In this document: piece by piece, positions 26,411-35,564 of the stretch
Numbering within the stretch: the first letter of the stretch is position 1
How the letters are laid out: every line of letters starts with the position of its first letter
Source of the DNA: Nostoc sp. CENA543
Lineage (GTDB): Bacteria > Cyanobacteriota > Cyanobacteriia > Cyanobacteriales > Nostocaceae
Direction: 5' to 3'
DNA: 64,000 nt
NCBI RefSeq assembly: GCF_002896875.1
Contig: NZ_CP023278.1
Coordinates: forward strand, 5,092,501 to 5,156,500
Program-made: the position numbers and the translations under genes
The notes under the pieces: model-generated
Databases searched by the model: none
Seen by the model: only the letters and a program-made list of their open reading frames with translations
What the model was told of the DNA's origin: nothing

Positions 26411-28033
26411 ATGACAAAACTATTCTGGAATGCTGTCAAAGCAAGTCCCGCAATCCTTGCTGCAACTTTCTTGGCTGCTAATGCTGCTTGGGCTGAAGAA
26501 GCGAATCAAAATGTTACCAGTGTTGCCCAATTGACTCAAGCCTCTCAAGATATGGGTCAAGTAACATCTGTATCACAGTTTTCCGATGTTCAGCCTACTG
26601 ACTGGGCTTTCCAAGCATTACAATCTTTGGTTGAGCGTTACGGTTGTATCGCAGGTTATCCTAACGGCACATATCGTGGGAATCGTGCTTTAACTCGGTA
26701 TGAATTTGCTGCTGGTTTAAACGCTTGTTTAGACAGAGTTAACGAGTTAATTGCTACAGCGACAGCTGATTTGGTAACTAAAGAAGACCTCGCTACCTTA
26801 CAGCGTTTGCAAGAAGAATTCTCTGCGGAATTAGCTACTTTACGCGGTCGTGTTGATGCACTAGAAGCACGCACTGCTGAATTAGAGGCAAATCAGTTCT
26901 CCACCACCACTAAACTTTCTGGAGAAGTCATTTTCGCTGGTTCTCAAGTATTTGGTGATGAAAGAGCCGATAATGGCCAAGATTTACAAAGCAACACTAC
27001 TTTCTCCAATCGGGTACGTCTTACCCTCAATACCAGTTTCACCGGGAAAGACAGACTGCAAACTCGTTTGAATGCAGGTAATATCGTATCCAACAGTACA
27101 GTAACTGGAACCAACATGACCCGTCTGGGTTTTGATGGTGACAATAGTAATGGCGTTGTCATAGATAAACTCAACTACAGCTTCAACCTGACCGATGCAA
27201 TCAAAGTCAAAGTGGATGCTACTGGTGCTGAGTTAAACGAAAACGTTAATGTTTTCCACCCTGACTTTGCCAGTTCGGGTAGAGGCGCACTGTCTCGCTA
27301 TGGTCGTTTTAGCCCCATTTATCGTCAAGGTTTCGGTGGTGCTGGTTTAACAGTCAATTTTGACAACGGCGGGCCTCTTACCTTATCAGCTGCTTACTTA
27401 GCTCCTCGTTCTAACAACCCTAACGATGGTAATGGTGCCTTCGATGGTACTAACACCTTCTTTGGTCAATTAGCTTTCAAACCTAGCAAAGCGTTAAATC
27501 TGGGTTTTGCATACGCTCACACTTATCAAAATAGATTCAGCACTGTAAACCTATTTAACAGCACTGGTAGTGTTTTTGCTAACAACCCATTAAGTGCTGC
27601 TAACAATAACTATGCCATCACATCCAACAACTATGGTGTTCAAGCTACTTTCCAGCCTAGCTCAAAGTTTACTGTAGGTGGTTGGGCAGGCTACACTGTC
27701 GCTACAGCTGAATCTGGCTCAAATAGAGGCAGAAATGCTGAGATTTGGTATTGGGCTGCTAGCTTGGCTTTAAAAGACTTCGGTAGAGAAGGTAACACAC
27801 TGGGTCTGATTTTTGGCCAACCACCTAAAGTTACTGACAACGAATTTATTGGTGCTAACAATACCAGAAGAGAAGATAGCGACAACTCCTATCATCTAGA
27901 AGGAATCTACAAAATTCAGTTGACTGATAATATTCAGATCACACCTGGTTTATTGGTGATCTTCAACCCTGAACACAGAGACGACAGAGATGCTATCTAC
28001 GTTGGTACTATCCGTACAACTTTCAGTTTCTAA
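26411..28033 (+). CDS. SLH-domain OprB-type porin (iron uptake porin family)
   Basis: An outer-membrane channel of the cyanobacterial Som/iron-uptake porin class. I place the start at ATG 26411, giving 540 residues: MTKLFWNAVKASPAILAATFLAANAAWAEE is a classical signal peptide, while the frame extends upstream only to a TTG at 26354. An SLH domain lies at about 45-105 (FSDVQPTDWAFQALQSL, GYPNGTYRGNRALTRYEFA). A coiled coil (about 110-165) and a C-terminal OprB beta-barrel ending in Phe follow. The SLH domain binds the peptidoglycan-linked, probably pyruvylated, polymer; CsaB is encoded elsewhere in this window. A terminator follows the stop. Confidence 0.93.
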   Translation: MTKLFWNAVKASPAILAATFLAANAAWAEEANQNVTSVAQLTQASQDMGQVTSVSQFSDVQPTDWAFQALQSLVERYGCIAGYPNGTYRGNRALTRYEFAAGLNACLDRVNELIATATADLVTKEDLATLQRLQEEFSAELATLRGRVDALEARTAELEANQFSTTTKLSGEVIFAGSQVFGDERADNGQDLQSNTTFSNRVRLTLNTSFTGKDRLQTRLNAGNIVSNSTVTGTNMTRLGFDGDNSNGVVIDKLNYSFNLTDAIKVKVDATGAELNENVNVFHPDFASSGRGALSRYGRFSPIYRQGFGGAGLTVNFDNGGPLTLSAAYLAPRSNNPNDGNGAFDGTNTFFGQLAFKPSKALNLGFAYAHTYQNRFSTVNLFNSTGSVFANNPLSAANNNYAITSNNYGVQATFQPSSKFTVGGWAGYTVATAESGSNRGRNAEIWYWAASLALKDFGREGNTLGLIFGQPPKVTDNEFIGANNTRREDSDNSYHLEGIYKIQLTDNIQITPGLLVIFNPEHRDDRDAIYVGTIRTTFSF

Positions 28034-28068
28034 AACTGGTGATAGTTTAGTTCAGTCCTAAATCAAAC

Positions 28069-28097
28069 AAAAAGCCCGCTTAAGAGTGGGCTTTTTA
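28069..28097 (+). terminator. Intrinsic terminator after the porin gene
   Basis: AAAAGCCCGCT (28070-28080) pairs with AGTGGGCTTTT (28085-28095, one G-U), with a TAAG loop and T-rich tail. Because the next gene is convergent it may stop transcription from both sides. Confidence 0.85.
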
Positions 28098-28108
28098 TTT
28101 TCATCTAA

Positions 28109-28369
28109 TTATTCAAGCTCAGAATCTTGCTGTTTGATTAAGTCTGAGGGAGGCCGATCGCTACTCCAAGCCCACCACACACAACCACATTGACAATGAT
28201 AAAATTCCTGCCACTTGCGACGATTACCTTCAGTTAAAACAGGCGATCGCCGATTAATCCAAACTTGCACAGCTTCTAAACTACTAGCACGACAACTAGG
28301 GCAGCAAAACTCATAAGCGTGAACTGCCTTGTGTGTCCATTCAGGTGGGATGGGAGCAAAAGCGTCCAT
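28109..28369 (-). CDS. Small cysteine-rich (zinc-ribbon-like) conserved protein
   Basis: An 86-residue protein with CCPSCRASS near residues 22-30 and CQCGCVWW near 59-66. The two Cys pairs suggest a single zinc ribbon. The rest is polar with conserved-looking Trp. I do not recognise a named family; similar small proteins occur in many cyanobacteria. It is convergent with the porin gene. Function is unknown; the metal site is inferred. Confidence 0.65.
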   Translation of the reverse strand: MDAFAPIPPEWTHKAVHAYEFCCPSCRASSLEAVQVWINRRSPVLTEGNRRKWQEFYHCQCGCVWWAWSSDRPPSDLIKQQDSELE

Positions 28370-28439
28370 TAGTATAATTTGTAGTTAGTAATTCGTAATT
28401 CAGAAAGATAAGTTTCTTACAATACATCATAGAATACGT

Positions 28440-28568
28440 TGGTACTGGGGATTGGGGATTGGGGACTGGGGATTGGGGACTGGGGAGACAAGGTAGAAGT
28501 AATGACTAATGACTAATGACTATTGACTAATGACTAATGACTAATGACTAATGACTATTGACTATTAA
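28440..28568. repeat. GGGGATT/GGGGACT and TGACTAA/TGACTAT heptamer arrays
   Basis: Six or seven GGGGATT/GGGGACT units at 28446-28490 are followed by about nine TGACTAA/TGACTAT units at 28501-28564, which stop a few bases before the DUF3318 start. Confidence 0.85.
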
Positions 28569-28571
28569 CCA

Positions 28572-29168
28572 ATGGAATCCAACATAGAGATTCGTCGTTT
28601 ATTCGATGTTATGCCTGCTTCTGGGCGTATGACTACGAAGATTGTCAGTAAACCAGAACAGCCCAAGGTAATAGATGTGTCATTTCCTTTTCCTTGGAAT
28701 CGGGAACGACCGATATATATTAACTTTGATTTGTGGGGGCGACTATCAAAGCCTCAACGAGATTTGCTGTTGTTGCAAAAAGTTGCTTGGTTAACGGGGG
28801 TGAGATGGTTTAAACCTGATGTTTATCAAGGTGTAGCTGTGGCTGGATTAGTTGGCGCATTTGTGGAGTTAAGCCAATCAGATGCGGTGGGTGTGGCGGT
28901 GGCTGGGGGATTAAGTGCGATCGCCCTTGTTCGCATTTGGGGGACTAATAAATCTCAAGAATCCGAGATTAATGCTGATTTAGCAGCGATTAAAGTTGCC
29001 CAAAGACGGGGTTACACAGAAGCCGCAGCAGCTCAACATTTACTCTCTGCCATTGAAACAGTCAATAAAATCGAAGGGAATTCTACTTTAAATTTTATTG
29101 ACTTAATCCGTTGCCAAAACTTAAGGGCGATCGCTGGGTTATCACCAATTGGCATACCAGAAAAGTGA
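28572..29168 (+). CDS. DUF3318-domain protein
   Basis: A 198-residue cyanobacterial protein of the DUF3318 family, recognisable from the N-terminal RRLFDVMPASGRM and FPFPWNRERPIYINFDLWGRLSKPQRDLLLL. A hydrophobic Gly/Ala/Val stretch (about 95-122) may insert in the membrane. The basic C-terminal half (AKVAQRRGYTEAAAAQHLLSAIE) is helical. Function is unknown. The gene is convergent with the following DMFase-like gene. Confidence 0.8.
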   Translation: MESNIEIRRLFDVMPASGRMTTKIVSKPEQPKVIDVSFPFPWNRERPIYINFDLWGRLSKPQRDLLLLQKVAWLTGVRWFKPDVYQGVAVAGLVGAFVELSQSDAVGVAVAGGLSAIALVRIWGTNKSQESEINADLAAIKVAQRRGYTEAAAAQHLLSAIETVNKIEGNSTLNFIDLIRCQNLRAIAGLSPIGIPEK

Positions 29169-29219
29169 AAACAAAAGCATCTTGTCAACTTTTGCCTTTT
29201 GCCTTTTACCTTTTTCTCC

Positions 29220-30854
29220 CTATTTCCCAATCATTCGATTGAGAACATTACGAGTTATAGCCTGGGCATCGGGATTTAAGACAGAGGGGTGTAACTTTGG
29301 TGCGTTGTAATCATCTAAACCCCAACTCCACTGTATAGAACCAGTAGCAAATACTAGTGCGCCGGAATCGGCAGTGTATATAGTCATATCTGAGTATCTA
29401 GTTTTACCCTTATATCGATAAGGTGAATGGGCTAGACGAATTGTATTAGTTGGGGCGTAGCGAAACATTCGATCAACTTCATAGCCTAAAAGCCCCTTCA
29501 AACGCATTTGGTTAGGGTTGGTTTTTTGATTACTCTGCACCGATGCTGCACCATGATTTTGATCTAGTTGTGTGTTAGCTAGTAACCAATCTGGCGCGGT
29601 GTTATTCAAAATAATGTCAGCATTCACGTGAAACGTTTCATACATCACTCCAATCAGTGCTTCTTCTGGACGATTCACAGGTTTGCTACGCCAAAGAGTT
29701 GTCACTAAAAAATCATTAGTAGGATTTTTATCTCTGGCAAAAGGATCTAATGCCGCATCTTCTTTGTAAGAAACAATAGTACGGTTCATTTCTTTGGTAA
29801 TAGCACTAGGTTCTAAACGTATTTGCCAGTAGCACGTATTAGCAGAGAAAAATCCCAAATTTAAGCCATAATCCCTCGCAGTTTCCAGATTTTGCCGCAT
29901 CTGAGATGACCAATATTCATCATGTCCCACGGAAAGAAAGACCTTGTGTAGCCATAGCATGGGCTTGGTAGTATTAATATCTAGAGGATTTTCGTGGGTA
30001 TCGATGTTTGTAACATAAGTGACATCATAACCAGAACGTTCTAGCCACCTCACCATGTTGTATTCCCAACCTGCACTAGAAGTTCTTCTTTTGGGTTGTA
30101 AATTGGTTAAAAACTCTCCTGCACCTACTCCATAAGCGGCGGCTGAATTGGGACTAGCAGCATAGGGACGGTTAAAGGAAACTTTGAAAGCTTTGTTACC
30201 GCGACTGTTCCAGCGATACAGAGACATCCAGCCCCAATTATTGTAGGCTTGATAAGTCGTCACACTGGATTGAAAGAGAATATCAGCAGGGCGAGAGTCA
30301 TCACGCACCACAAAAATAATGTAACTTTGCTTACCACTTTTACTGCCAGTGAGTTTAGCTAAGTAAAAACCGCTAGCCCATTGTGTCGGGTCTTGAGGAC
30401 TATAGGGAATTTTAAGAATGTATGGATCTTTCCAGTCACATTCAATCAAACCAGTAGCTTTATCGATAATTGGCGGTGGTTGTTTGACTCCTACTCTTTT
30501 AATCGCCGCCGCCATTTGCCTACCACCAGCACCACCATACCAACCCATGCGAAAGATTTCTATGGTGTAGTTTGGCTCTTTAGTATTGACGAACAACTTA
30601 ATTGTATCGCCGCGATTCACACTAGTCAGGGAAGCATAACCCTCTATTTCTCGTCTAGTCGCCGGATTAGTCAATTGCCAAGCTGTAGTCCCAACTTTTT
30701 GATTTTCTATAATTATGGGATTATTTGCCTGATGGAAATTTGCCAAATCAGCCGCGATCGCATAGGGTTGATTAAAAAGTGCGATCGTAGCAATACTGAG
30801 CAGACAAGATAATATAACTCTGGTAAAAAACTTTAAGGGATGTGTAGATAACAT
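29220..30854 (-). CDS. Secreted N,N-dimethylformamidase large-subunit-like protein
   Basis: A protein of about 544 residues related to the large (beta) subunit of N,N-dimethylformamidase. I favour the ATG at 30854 because it starts a standard signal peptide (MLSTHPLKFFTRVILSCLLSIATIALF...AIAAD); an ATG eight codons upstream is possible. Characteristic blocks are YTIEIFRMGWYGGAGGR, TYQAYNNWGWMSLYRW, LSVGHDEYWSSQMRQNLETARD and FFSANTCYW. DMFase hydrolyses DMF through an iron site in cytoplasmic enzymes, so an exported relative without the small subunit probably has another substrate. The gene is monocistronic and substrate unknown. Confidence 0.75.
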   Translation of the reverse strand: MLSTHPLKFFTRVILSCLLSIATIALFNQPYAIAADLANFHQANNPIIIENQKVGTTAWQLTNPATRREIEGYASLTSVNRGDTIKLFVNTKEPNYTIEIFRMGWYGGAGGRQMAAAIKRVGVKQPPPIIDKATGLIECDWKDPYILKIPYSPQDPTQWASGFYLAKLTGSKSGKQSYIIFVVRDDSRPADILFQSSVTTYQAYNNWGWMSLYRWNSRGNKAFKVSFNRPYAASPNSAAAYGVGAGEFLTNLQPKRRTSSAGWEYNMVRWLERSGYDVTYVTNIDTHENPLDINTTKPMLWLHKVFLSVGHDEYWSSQMRQNLETARDYGLNLGFFSANTCYWQIRLEPSAITKEMNRTIVSYKEDAALDPFARDKNPTNDFLVTTLWRSKPVNRPEEALIGVMYETFHVNADIILNNTAPDWLLANTQLDQNHGAASVQSNQKTNPNQMRLKGLLGYEVDRMFRYAPTNTIRLAHSPYRYKGKTRYSDMTIYTADSGALVFATGSIQWSWGLDDYNAPKLHPSVLNPDAQAITRNVLNRMIGK

Positions 30855-30967
30855 TACAGTCTCAAAGAATGTAAGCAATCAAATTTGCACTCTGTTTTGA
30901 TTGTTTCACGTTGACTGTGACTTGTATATCTCAAAACATAGAAAAAATTGTGACAATTGAAATTTGA

Positions 30968-31504
30968 CTAGTGTCCATTTTCCCAATTTTTGAAAAATTT
31001 GAGAATCACAAAAGTTAAGCACGTAGCAATCAAACTTAATTGCCATAACCCACAGCCAGCCACAATTCCCAATGCAGCTGAAATCCAAATAGCTGCGGCT
31101 GATGTTAATCCCCGAATTTCCAGGCGATGTGATGCTTGGGAAGATTCACGCACAATTTCTCCAGCACCCAAGAACCCTACACCCGTAGCAACACCTTGAA
31201 TAACTCGACTGATAACTTCCGATATCGATGCTGATGTACTGATTTGCAAGGGTACTAAAGTAAACATAGCCGCACCAATACTTACGAGCATATGAGTTCT
31301 TAATCCGGCTGGTTTTTGACGGATTTCTCGTTCTAAACCGATGACTGCGCCACTCATTAAAGCTAAACTCAGCCGAAAAATTATGTTGAGTATATCATTA
31401 GGTGCAAGCTCGTAAGTGTTTAACACTGTGATTACATATATAAGAAAGACTGTCTTCTGGATTAATTGATGAATTATGATACTTGTTTTATGATCAGCGA
31501 ACAA
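30968..31504 (-). CDS. MgtC/SapB-family membrane protein
   Basis: A polytopic membrane protein of the MgtC family; signature LALMSGAVIGLEREIRQKPAGLRTHMLVSIGAAMFTLV and GVGFLGAGEIVRESSQASHRLEIRGLTSAAAIWISAALG. About five hydrophobic helices are seen. The frame is 178 residues, but residues 1-25 are not family-like and the true start may be a GTG near 31429. MgtC proteins restrain F1Fo-ATPase or affect Mg2+ homeostasis in other bacteria; the present role is unknown. The C-terminal extension of larger homologues is missing, as in many short forms. Confidence 0.85.
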   Translation of the reverse strand: MFADHKTSIIIHQLIQKTVFLIYVITVLNTYELAPNDILNIIFRLSLALMSGAVIGLEREIRQKPAGLRTHMLVSIGAAMFTLVPLQISTSASISEVISRVIQGVATGVGFLGAGEIVRESSQASHRLEIRGLTSAAAIWISAALGIVAGCGLWQLSLIATCLTFVILKFFKNWENGH

Positions 31505-31902
31505 GTGTAATTAGGGAGTGGGAGTAGAGAGTTGGGGAAAAGTTACTTCACACTCATTTGCTACTTTTCTGGGATTGAGATAGCCTTTTACTATTGTGTA
31601 TGGGCATATGAATTTTTCAAAACTTTCTGGGAAAAATTGCGTGCCGTTTGGAAAAGGCTGATTCTTCATAACCTGTTTTCTTTGCCAAAACCAGATTGAA
31701 GGTAATAAATAATACAAATAAAATATAAAAAAGTAAAGGGAAAAAGTAAACAAGGATGATTGTTTGCCTTTTAACTTCTACCTTGTCACTTGTGGATGTT
31801 GATACCCCTACACCTTGACAAACCTAAATTTTACTCCCCTACTTTCTACTTTCCATTGCCTATTCCTGTTTTAAACTACATCAATGATCTGCAAAAAATT
31901 GA
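31505..31902. other. Intergenic region, possible 50-80-residue minus-strand ORF
   Basis: An 80-codon minus-strand frame (31511-31753) has a hydrophobic start and a last part running into repeat-like CTCCCAC sequence. An internal Met at 31669 would give about 52 residues (MKNQPFPNGTQFF...). I do not count it as a gene. From 31770 to 31870 there is C-rich low-complexity DNA before the PEP-synthase-like gene. Confidence 0.35.
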
Positions 31903-34194
31903 GTGGATAGACTCTACTGGTTAGACCAAATCAAACTACAAGACCGCACCCAGGTAGGTGAGAAAGCATTCTACTTGAGTAGACTCAGACAACGTGGCTA
32001 CCCTGTGGTCTCTGGTTTTGTGGTGTCGGAAGAATTCATGCGACTATTTTTAGAAACCATTAATACCACTGAGTCGTTAGTCGCCAACTTACCCCATTCT
32101 TCTTTACATTTAGATGTCGGCAACTGGCGACAACTCCAGCAAGTAGCTAGTCGTTTGCGTCAAGAAATTCTTGCTGCTAATGTCCCTTCTGACTGGGTGA
32201 GTACAATCTTGAACACTGCCAAGGGATGGCAAACAGAGTATTTAATTTTACGTCCAAGTTTAGCTATACCCAAAGTGCGAAACACTTCAGGCTTGCTAGA
32301 GTCCAGTTTTTGTCACTGTGATGAAGTGGCGATCGCGAGGGCGTTAAAATCTATCTGGAGTCAATTATTTTCCGCGAAAAGTCTATTTTGTTGGCAACGT
32401 TTGGAGATCAATTTACAGCAACTGAATTTAGCTGTTTTAATTCAACCAGTCACGAATGCGGTTGCTAGTGGCGTGCTGAGGGTGAATCCTACAGGCTGGA
32501 CAATTGAAGCGACTTGGGGCTTAGGAAATGCGATCGCCCAAGGTGAAGTTTTACCAGATACATACTACATCCAGCCAGATACAGGTGTAGTCTTACAAAA
32601 GCATCTAGGGAATAAAATCCTAGCTTATCGTTTGAGTCACGAAACACCAACCTTAAGCATTCACCACAGCATTCCTCAAGTCTATTTAGTGGAAGAAGCG
32701 CAACAGCAACAATACGCTTTACCAGAAGAATTTTTACAACAAGTCATCACCCTTGGTCATCAATTGGTGAGTGAATTGGGTAATAACTTTACAATTGATT
32801 GGACAATTGCAGAAGAAGCAAACAGTCAAAATCTTTACATTACCCAAGTCAACACCCCCCAATTAGCAATTCCCAATTTGCAAACTCTCAAAGGTATAGG
32901 TGCTGCGGGAGGAAGAGTTACAGGCTATGCTCATGTAGTCACAAATACTCAATTAAAACCAGAACAAATATCCAACGGCGCAATATTAGTAGTACCTAAG
33001 ATTACACCAGACTGGTTGCCACTGTTGCAACAGGCAGGGGGTTTGATCACAGCACAGGGAGGTTTGACTAGTCATGCAGGAATTTTGGCTAGAGAATTGG
33101 GTATTCCGGCTGTAGTGAGTACAACCGATGCTACAGTAATTATTCAAAATGGAGAGCGTTTATTAGTGGATGGTAATCGTGGAGAAGTTTATCGCCTCAG
33201 AGATGCTGAAGTGAGTGAGGAAGAACCGCAACAGCAAACTTCCCCCTTCTTACTCCCCTCGCCTTCCCATCAAACTGTTGTTACTTCTCACTTACCAATG
33301 ATTGCTACCCAACTGTTGGTTAATTTGAGTCAACCGAGTTTAATTGAGCAAGTCAAAAAATTACCTGTAGATGGCGTAGGATTATTACGCTCGGAACTCA
33401 TGCTAGTCCCACTACTCAAAGGACAACATCCTCATTTTTGGGTGATAGAGGGACGAAAATCCGAATTATTGGCGTATTTAACTGAAAAAATTACGGAATT
33501 TGCCCGTGCTTTCGCGCCTAAACCAATTTTTTATCGCTCCTTAGACTGGCGATCGCACGAATTATCGTCAACTAGTGCAGCTTCCACAGTTACCTCAAGT
33601 TTAGGCGATCGCGGTACATTCAGCTATATCCAAGATGGGGCTGTATTTGATTTAGAATTAAGTGCGATCGCCAATGTCCAAAAAGCTGGCTATAGCAACA
33701 TTAACCTGCTCTTACCCTTTGTTCGCAGTGTCCCTGAATTTACTTACTGTCAACAAAAAGTTGAGCAAATGGGACTAACTCAAATACCCCAGTTTCAATT
33801 GTGGATGATGGCAGAAGTCCCCAGCGTCTTGTTTTTACTACCTGAATATGTCAAAGCTGGGGTTGCTGGTATTTCCATTGGTTCAAATGACCTGACACAA
33901 TTAATTTTAGGGGTAGACCGCGAACAAACCCAATTAACAAGAGTATTCAATGAACGCCACCCGGCGGTACTAGCTGCAATTTCTCAACTCATCCAAATGT
34001 CAAAAGCCGCAGGAATACCTTGTTCTATCTGTGGCCAAGCACCAGCTATTTATCCAGAAATCATTGATCAACTAGTGCAGTGGGGAATTACTTCTATTTC
34101 CGTAGAACCAGAAGCCCTAGAACAAACATATCAGGCGATCGCTCGTGCTGAACAGCGTTTACTCTTAGCCGCCGCCCGCCAGAAACTTGAGTAA
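31903..34194 (+). CDS. Phosphoenolpyruvate synthase-like / PEP-utilising enzyme
   Basis: A 763-residue protein with the full PPDK/PpsA layout. The N-terminal ATP-grasp-like domain spans about 10-320, the swivelling phospho-His domain has GGLTSHAG (His391) and GIPAVV, and the C-terminal PEP-binding TIM barrel (about 460-755) has GISIGSNDLTQLILGVDR and catalytic-type Cys710 in SICGQAP. The start is GTG 31903, since MDRLYWLDQIKLQD.. matches the usual PpsA beginning. The nucleotide-binding half looks eroded: the usual VRSSA loop reads LRPSL. It could be a divergent PEP synthase, or a regulatory phosphotransfer protein without full activity. Monocistronic. Confidence 0.8.
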   Translation: MDRLYWLDQIKLQDRTQVGEKAFYLSRLRQRGYPVVSGFVVSEEFMRLFLETINTTESLVANLPHSSLHLDVGNWRQLQQVASRLRQEILAANVPSDWVSTILNTAKGWQTEYLILRPSLAIPKVRNTSGLLESSFCHCDEVAIARALKSIWSQLFSAKSLFCWQRLEINLQQLNLAVLIQPVTNAVASGVLRVNPTGWTIEATWGLGNAIAQGEVLPDTYYIQPDTGVVLQKHLGNKILAYRLSHETPTLSIHHSIPQVYLVEEAQQQQYALPEEFLQQVITLGHQLVSELGNNFTIDWTIAEEANSQNLYITQVNTPQLAIPNLQTLKGIGAAGGRVTGYAHVVTNTQLKPEQISNGAILVVPKITPDWLPLLQQAGGLITAQGGLTSHAGILARELGIPAVVSTTDATVIIQNGERLLVDGNRGEVYRLRDAEVSEEEPQQQTSPFLLPSPSHQTVVTSHLPMIATQLLVNLSQPSLIEQVKKLPVDGVGLLRSELMLVPLLKGQHPHFWVIEGRKSELLAYLTEKITEFARAFAPKPIFYRSLDWRSHELSSTSAASTVTSSLGDRGTFSYIQDGAVFDLELSAIANVQKAGYSNINLLLPFVRSVPEFTYCQQKVEQMGLTQIPQFQLWMMAEVPSVLFLLPEYVKAGVAGISIGSNDLTQLILGVDREQTQLTRVFNERHPAVLAAISQLIQMSKAAGIPCSICGQAPAIYPEIIDQLVQWGITSISVEPEALEQTYQAIARAEQRLLLAAARQKLE

Positions 34195-34261
34195 GGAATT
34201 ATACTGGAGCCAAATCAACACAGTTAGTTAATTTGTTAATCAAAAACTATTCAGGGACTTT

Positions 34262-34930
34262 ATGGGCGGTAATCCTTGGCATTACTTTGCTTGCTATGAT
34301 GCAAATATTAACTCCGTTTTACAGACTTTGCGTGAACAAGAATTCCGCGCCGGTCGCTTTGGCAGGGCTGCATGGTTCAATGATGATGCAGCAAATTTGG
34401 TGAAAAGTTTTCCGCAAGAATCTAGCAGATCTAGTCAATCAGTAAAATCTCCCGAAGAGTTACTTACAGAATACGGTACTGTCGAAAAAGCAATAGAAGC
34501 TGTTTGGCATGATTACGGAGCTGAAGCTAGAAGTTCTATATTTGACTTAGTTACATGCTCAAAAAGTCAGATTCCTAGAGAATCTCCTGAAGAGTTAATC
34601 GCAAAGTGCGGTAGTGTTCAAGCAGCGATAGAAGCTGTGTTAGATGAATACGCAGAAGAGGGAACAAGTTCTATTTTAGATATGCAGGAAATTTCTCTAT
34701 TTCCCCAAGCTGGTGCTGTTTCTCCTGTACCCGAAAATGAGTTAATTGAACTATTTGGCACAGATCAACCAACACGAGAAATGGTCGTATCTATTCTCAT
34801 AGAAGAAGCAGACCAAGAAGCTTGGGAAACATTTTGGGAAAGTATCAATCGTGGGGAAGGAAGATATATTGTGATCTACAGTGAAAATCAACCTGTAGAG
34901 ATTTTCTTTGCAGGTTACTCTTTTGATTAG
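34262..34930 (+). CDS. Hypothetical protein with an internal 34-residue duplication
   Basis: A 222-residue acidic, soluble protein that I cannot assign. Residues 63-96 and 108-141 are clear repeats of each other (SPEELLTEYGTVEKAIEAV.. and SPEELIAKCGSVQAAIEAV.., each ending SSI(F/L)D). The N-terminus (MGGNPWHYFACYDANINSVLQTLREQEFRAGRF) resembles cyanobacterial proteins of unknown function. There is no signal peptide or membrane segment. It begins 67 bp after the PEP-synthase-like gene on the same strand and may be co-transcribed. Confidence 0.75.
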   Translation: MGGNPWHYFACYDANINSVLQTLREQEFRAGRFGRAAWFNDDAANLVKSFPQESSRSSQSVKSPEELLTEYGTVEKAIEAVWHDYGAEARSSIFDLVTCSKSQIPRESPEELIAKCGSVQAAIEAVLDEYAEEGTSSILDMQEISLFPQAGAVSPVPENELIELFGTDQPTREMVVSILIEEADQEAWETFWESINRGEGRYIVIYSENQPVEIFFAGYSFD

Positions 34931-34978
34931 CAGCCCCAGCGTCACCCAAAATACAAAATCCAAGATGTATGGTCAAAA

Positions 34979-35022
34979 AATTTGAGATTTTAGATTCAAT
35001 CTAAAACCCAAAATCTCAAATT
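34979..35022. terminator. Bidirectional hairpin between convergent genes
   Basis: AATTTGAGATTTT (34979-34991) and AAAATCTCAAATT (35010-35022) form a perfect 13-bp stem. Inside it AGATT/AATCT can pair further. The T/A-rich ends would terminate transcription from both flanking genes. Confidence 0.6.
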
Positions 35023-35033
35023 CGGATGGTCAA

Positions 35034-35564
35034 TCATTCAGTATCTACAACACCATAGAATTGTAGACGGGCAGTACCTAGCCCATAGTTACTGGTTTGT
35101 TTGTCTGCGGCTAGACTCTGGACTCGAAATTGATATACCCCTTCGTACTGAGGATTACGGAAAGGTTTGAGTGCAATAGTGACTGTTTGTCCTGGGGCGA
35201 TCGCTTGGTTGAGATTGACAATCACTGTTTGGGGTTGACTACCTTTAGCTAGGGAAATTCCCAGTTTTTCACCTTGGCGATCGCTTGTCCCAGTAAAGGC
35301 GTAACTTGCTTGCGAATCAAAATCAATCGCTTCTAAACCTGTAATTTGAGTCAGGGCGATCGTTTGTAATGGGGTAGCTGTGGTTGGGACTGTAACGGTG
35401 AAATAATAAGTTGAGTCCCAAGCACTCGTATGATTATAAGTTGTAGCCGTAGACAGCAGTTTTGGTGCTTGTGCTAAGGCTGATATCGGAGATCCAGGAA
35501 CAGCAAATAAACATAGTCCTGTACTCACTAATAAAGTTTTACACAGATGTGAAAGGTTATTCAT
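35034..35564 (-). CDS. DUF2808-domain secreted protein
   Basis: A 176-residue exported protein of the cyanobacterial DUF2808 family. A signal peptide occupies about residues 1-32 (..LLVSTGLCLFAVPGSPISALAQA), and the mature part is a beta-rich domain with YYFTVTVP, PLQTIALTQ, GLEAIDFD and the closing ARLQFYGVVDTE. Length is family-typical. Function is unknown; the type suggests an envelope-attached beta-sandwich. Monocistronic. Confidence 0.85.
   Translation of the reverse strand: MNNLSHLCKTLLVSTGLCLFAVPGSPISALAQAPKLLSTATTYNHTSAWDSTYYFTVTVPTTATPLQTIALTQITGLEAIDFDSQASYAFTGTSDRQGEKLGISLAKGSQPQTVIVNLNQAIAPGQTVTIALKPFRNPQYEGVYQFRVQSLAADKQTSNYGLGTARLQFYGVVDTE

Noticed and set aside
30381-30812. 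143-codon plus-strand ORF opposite the DMFase-like gene
   Set aside because: Antisense shadow of a gene with clear family similarity.
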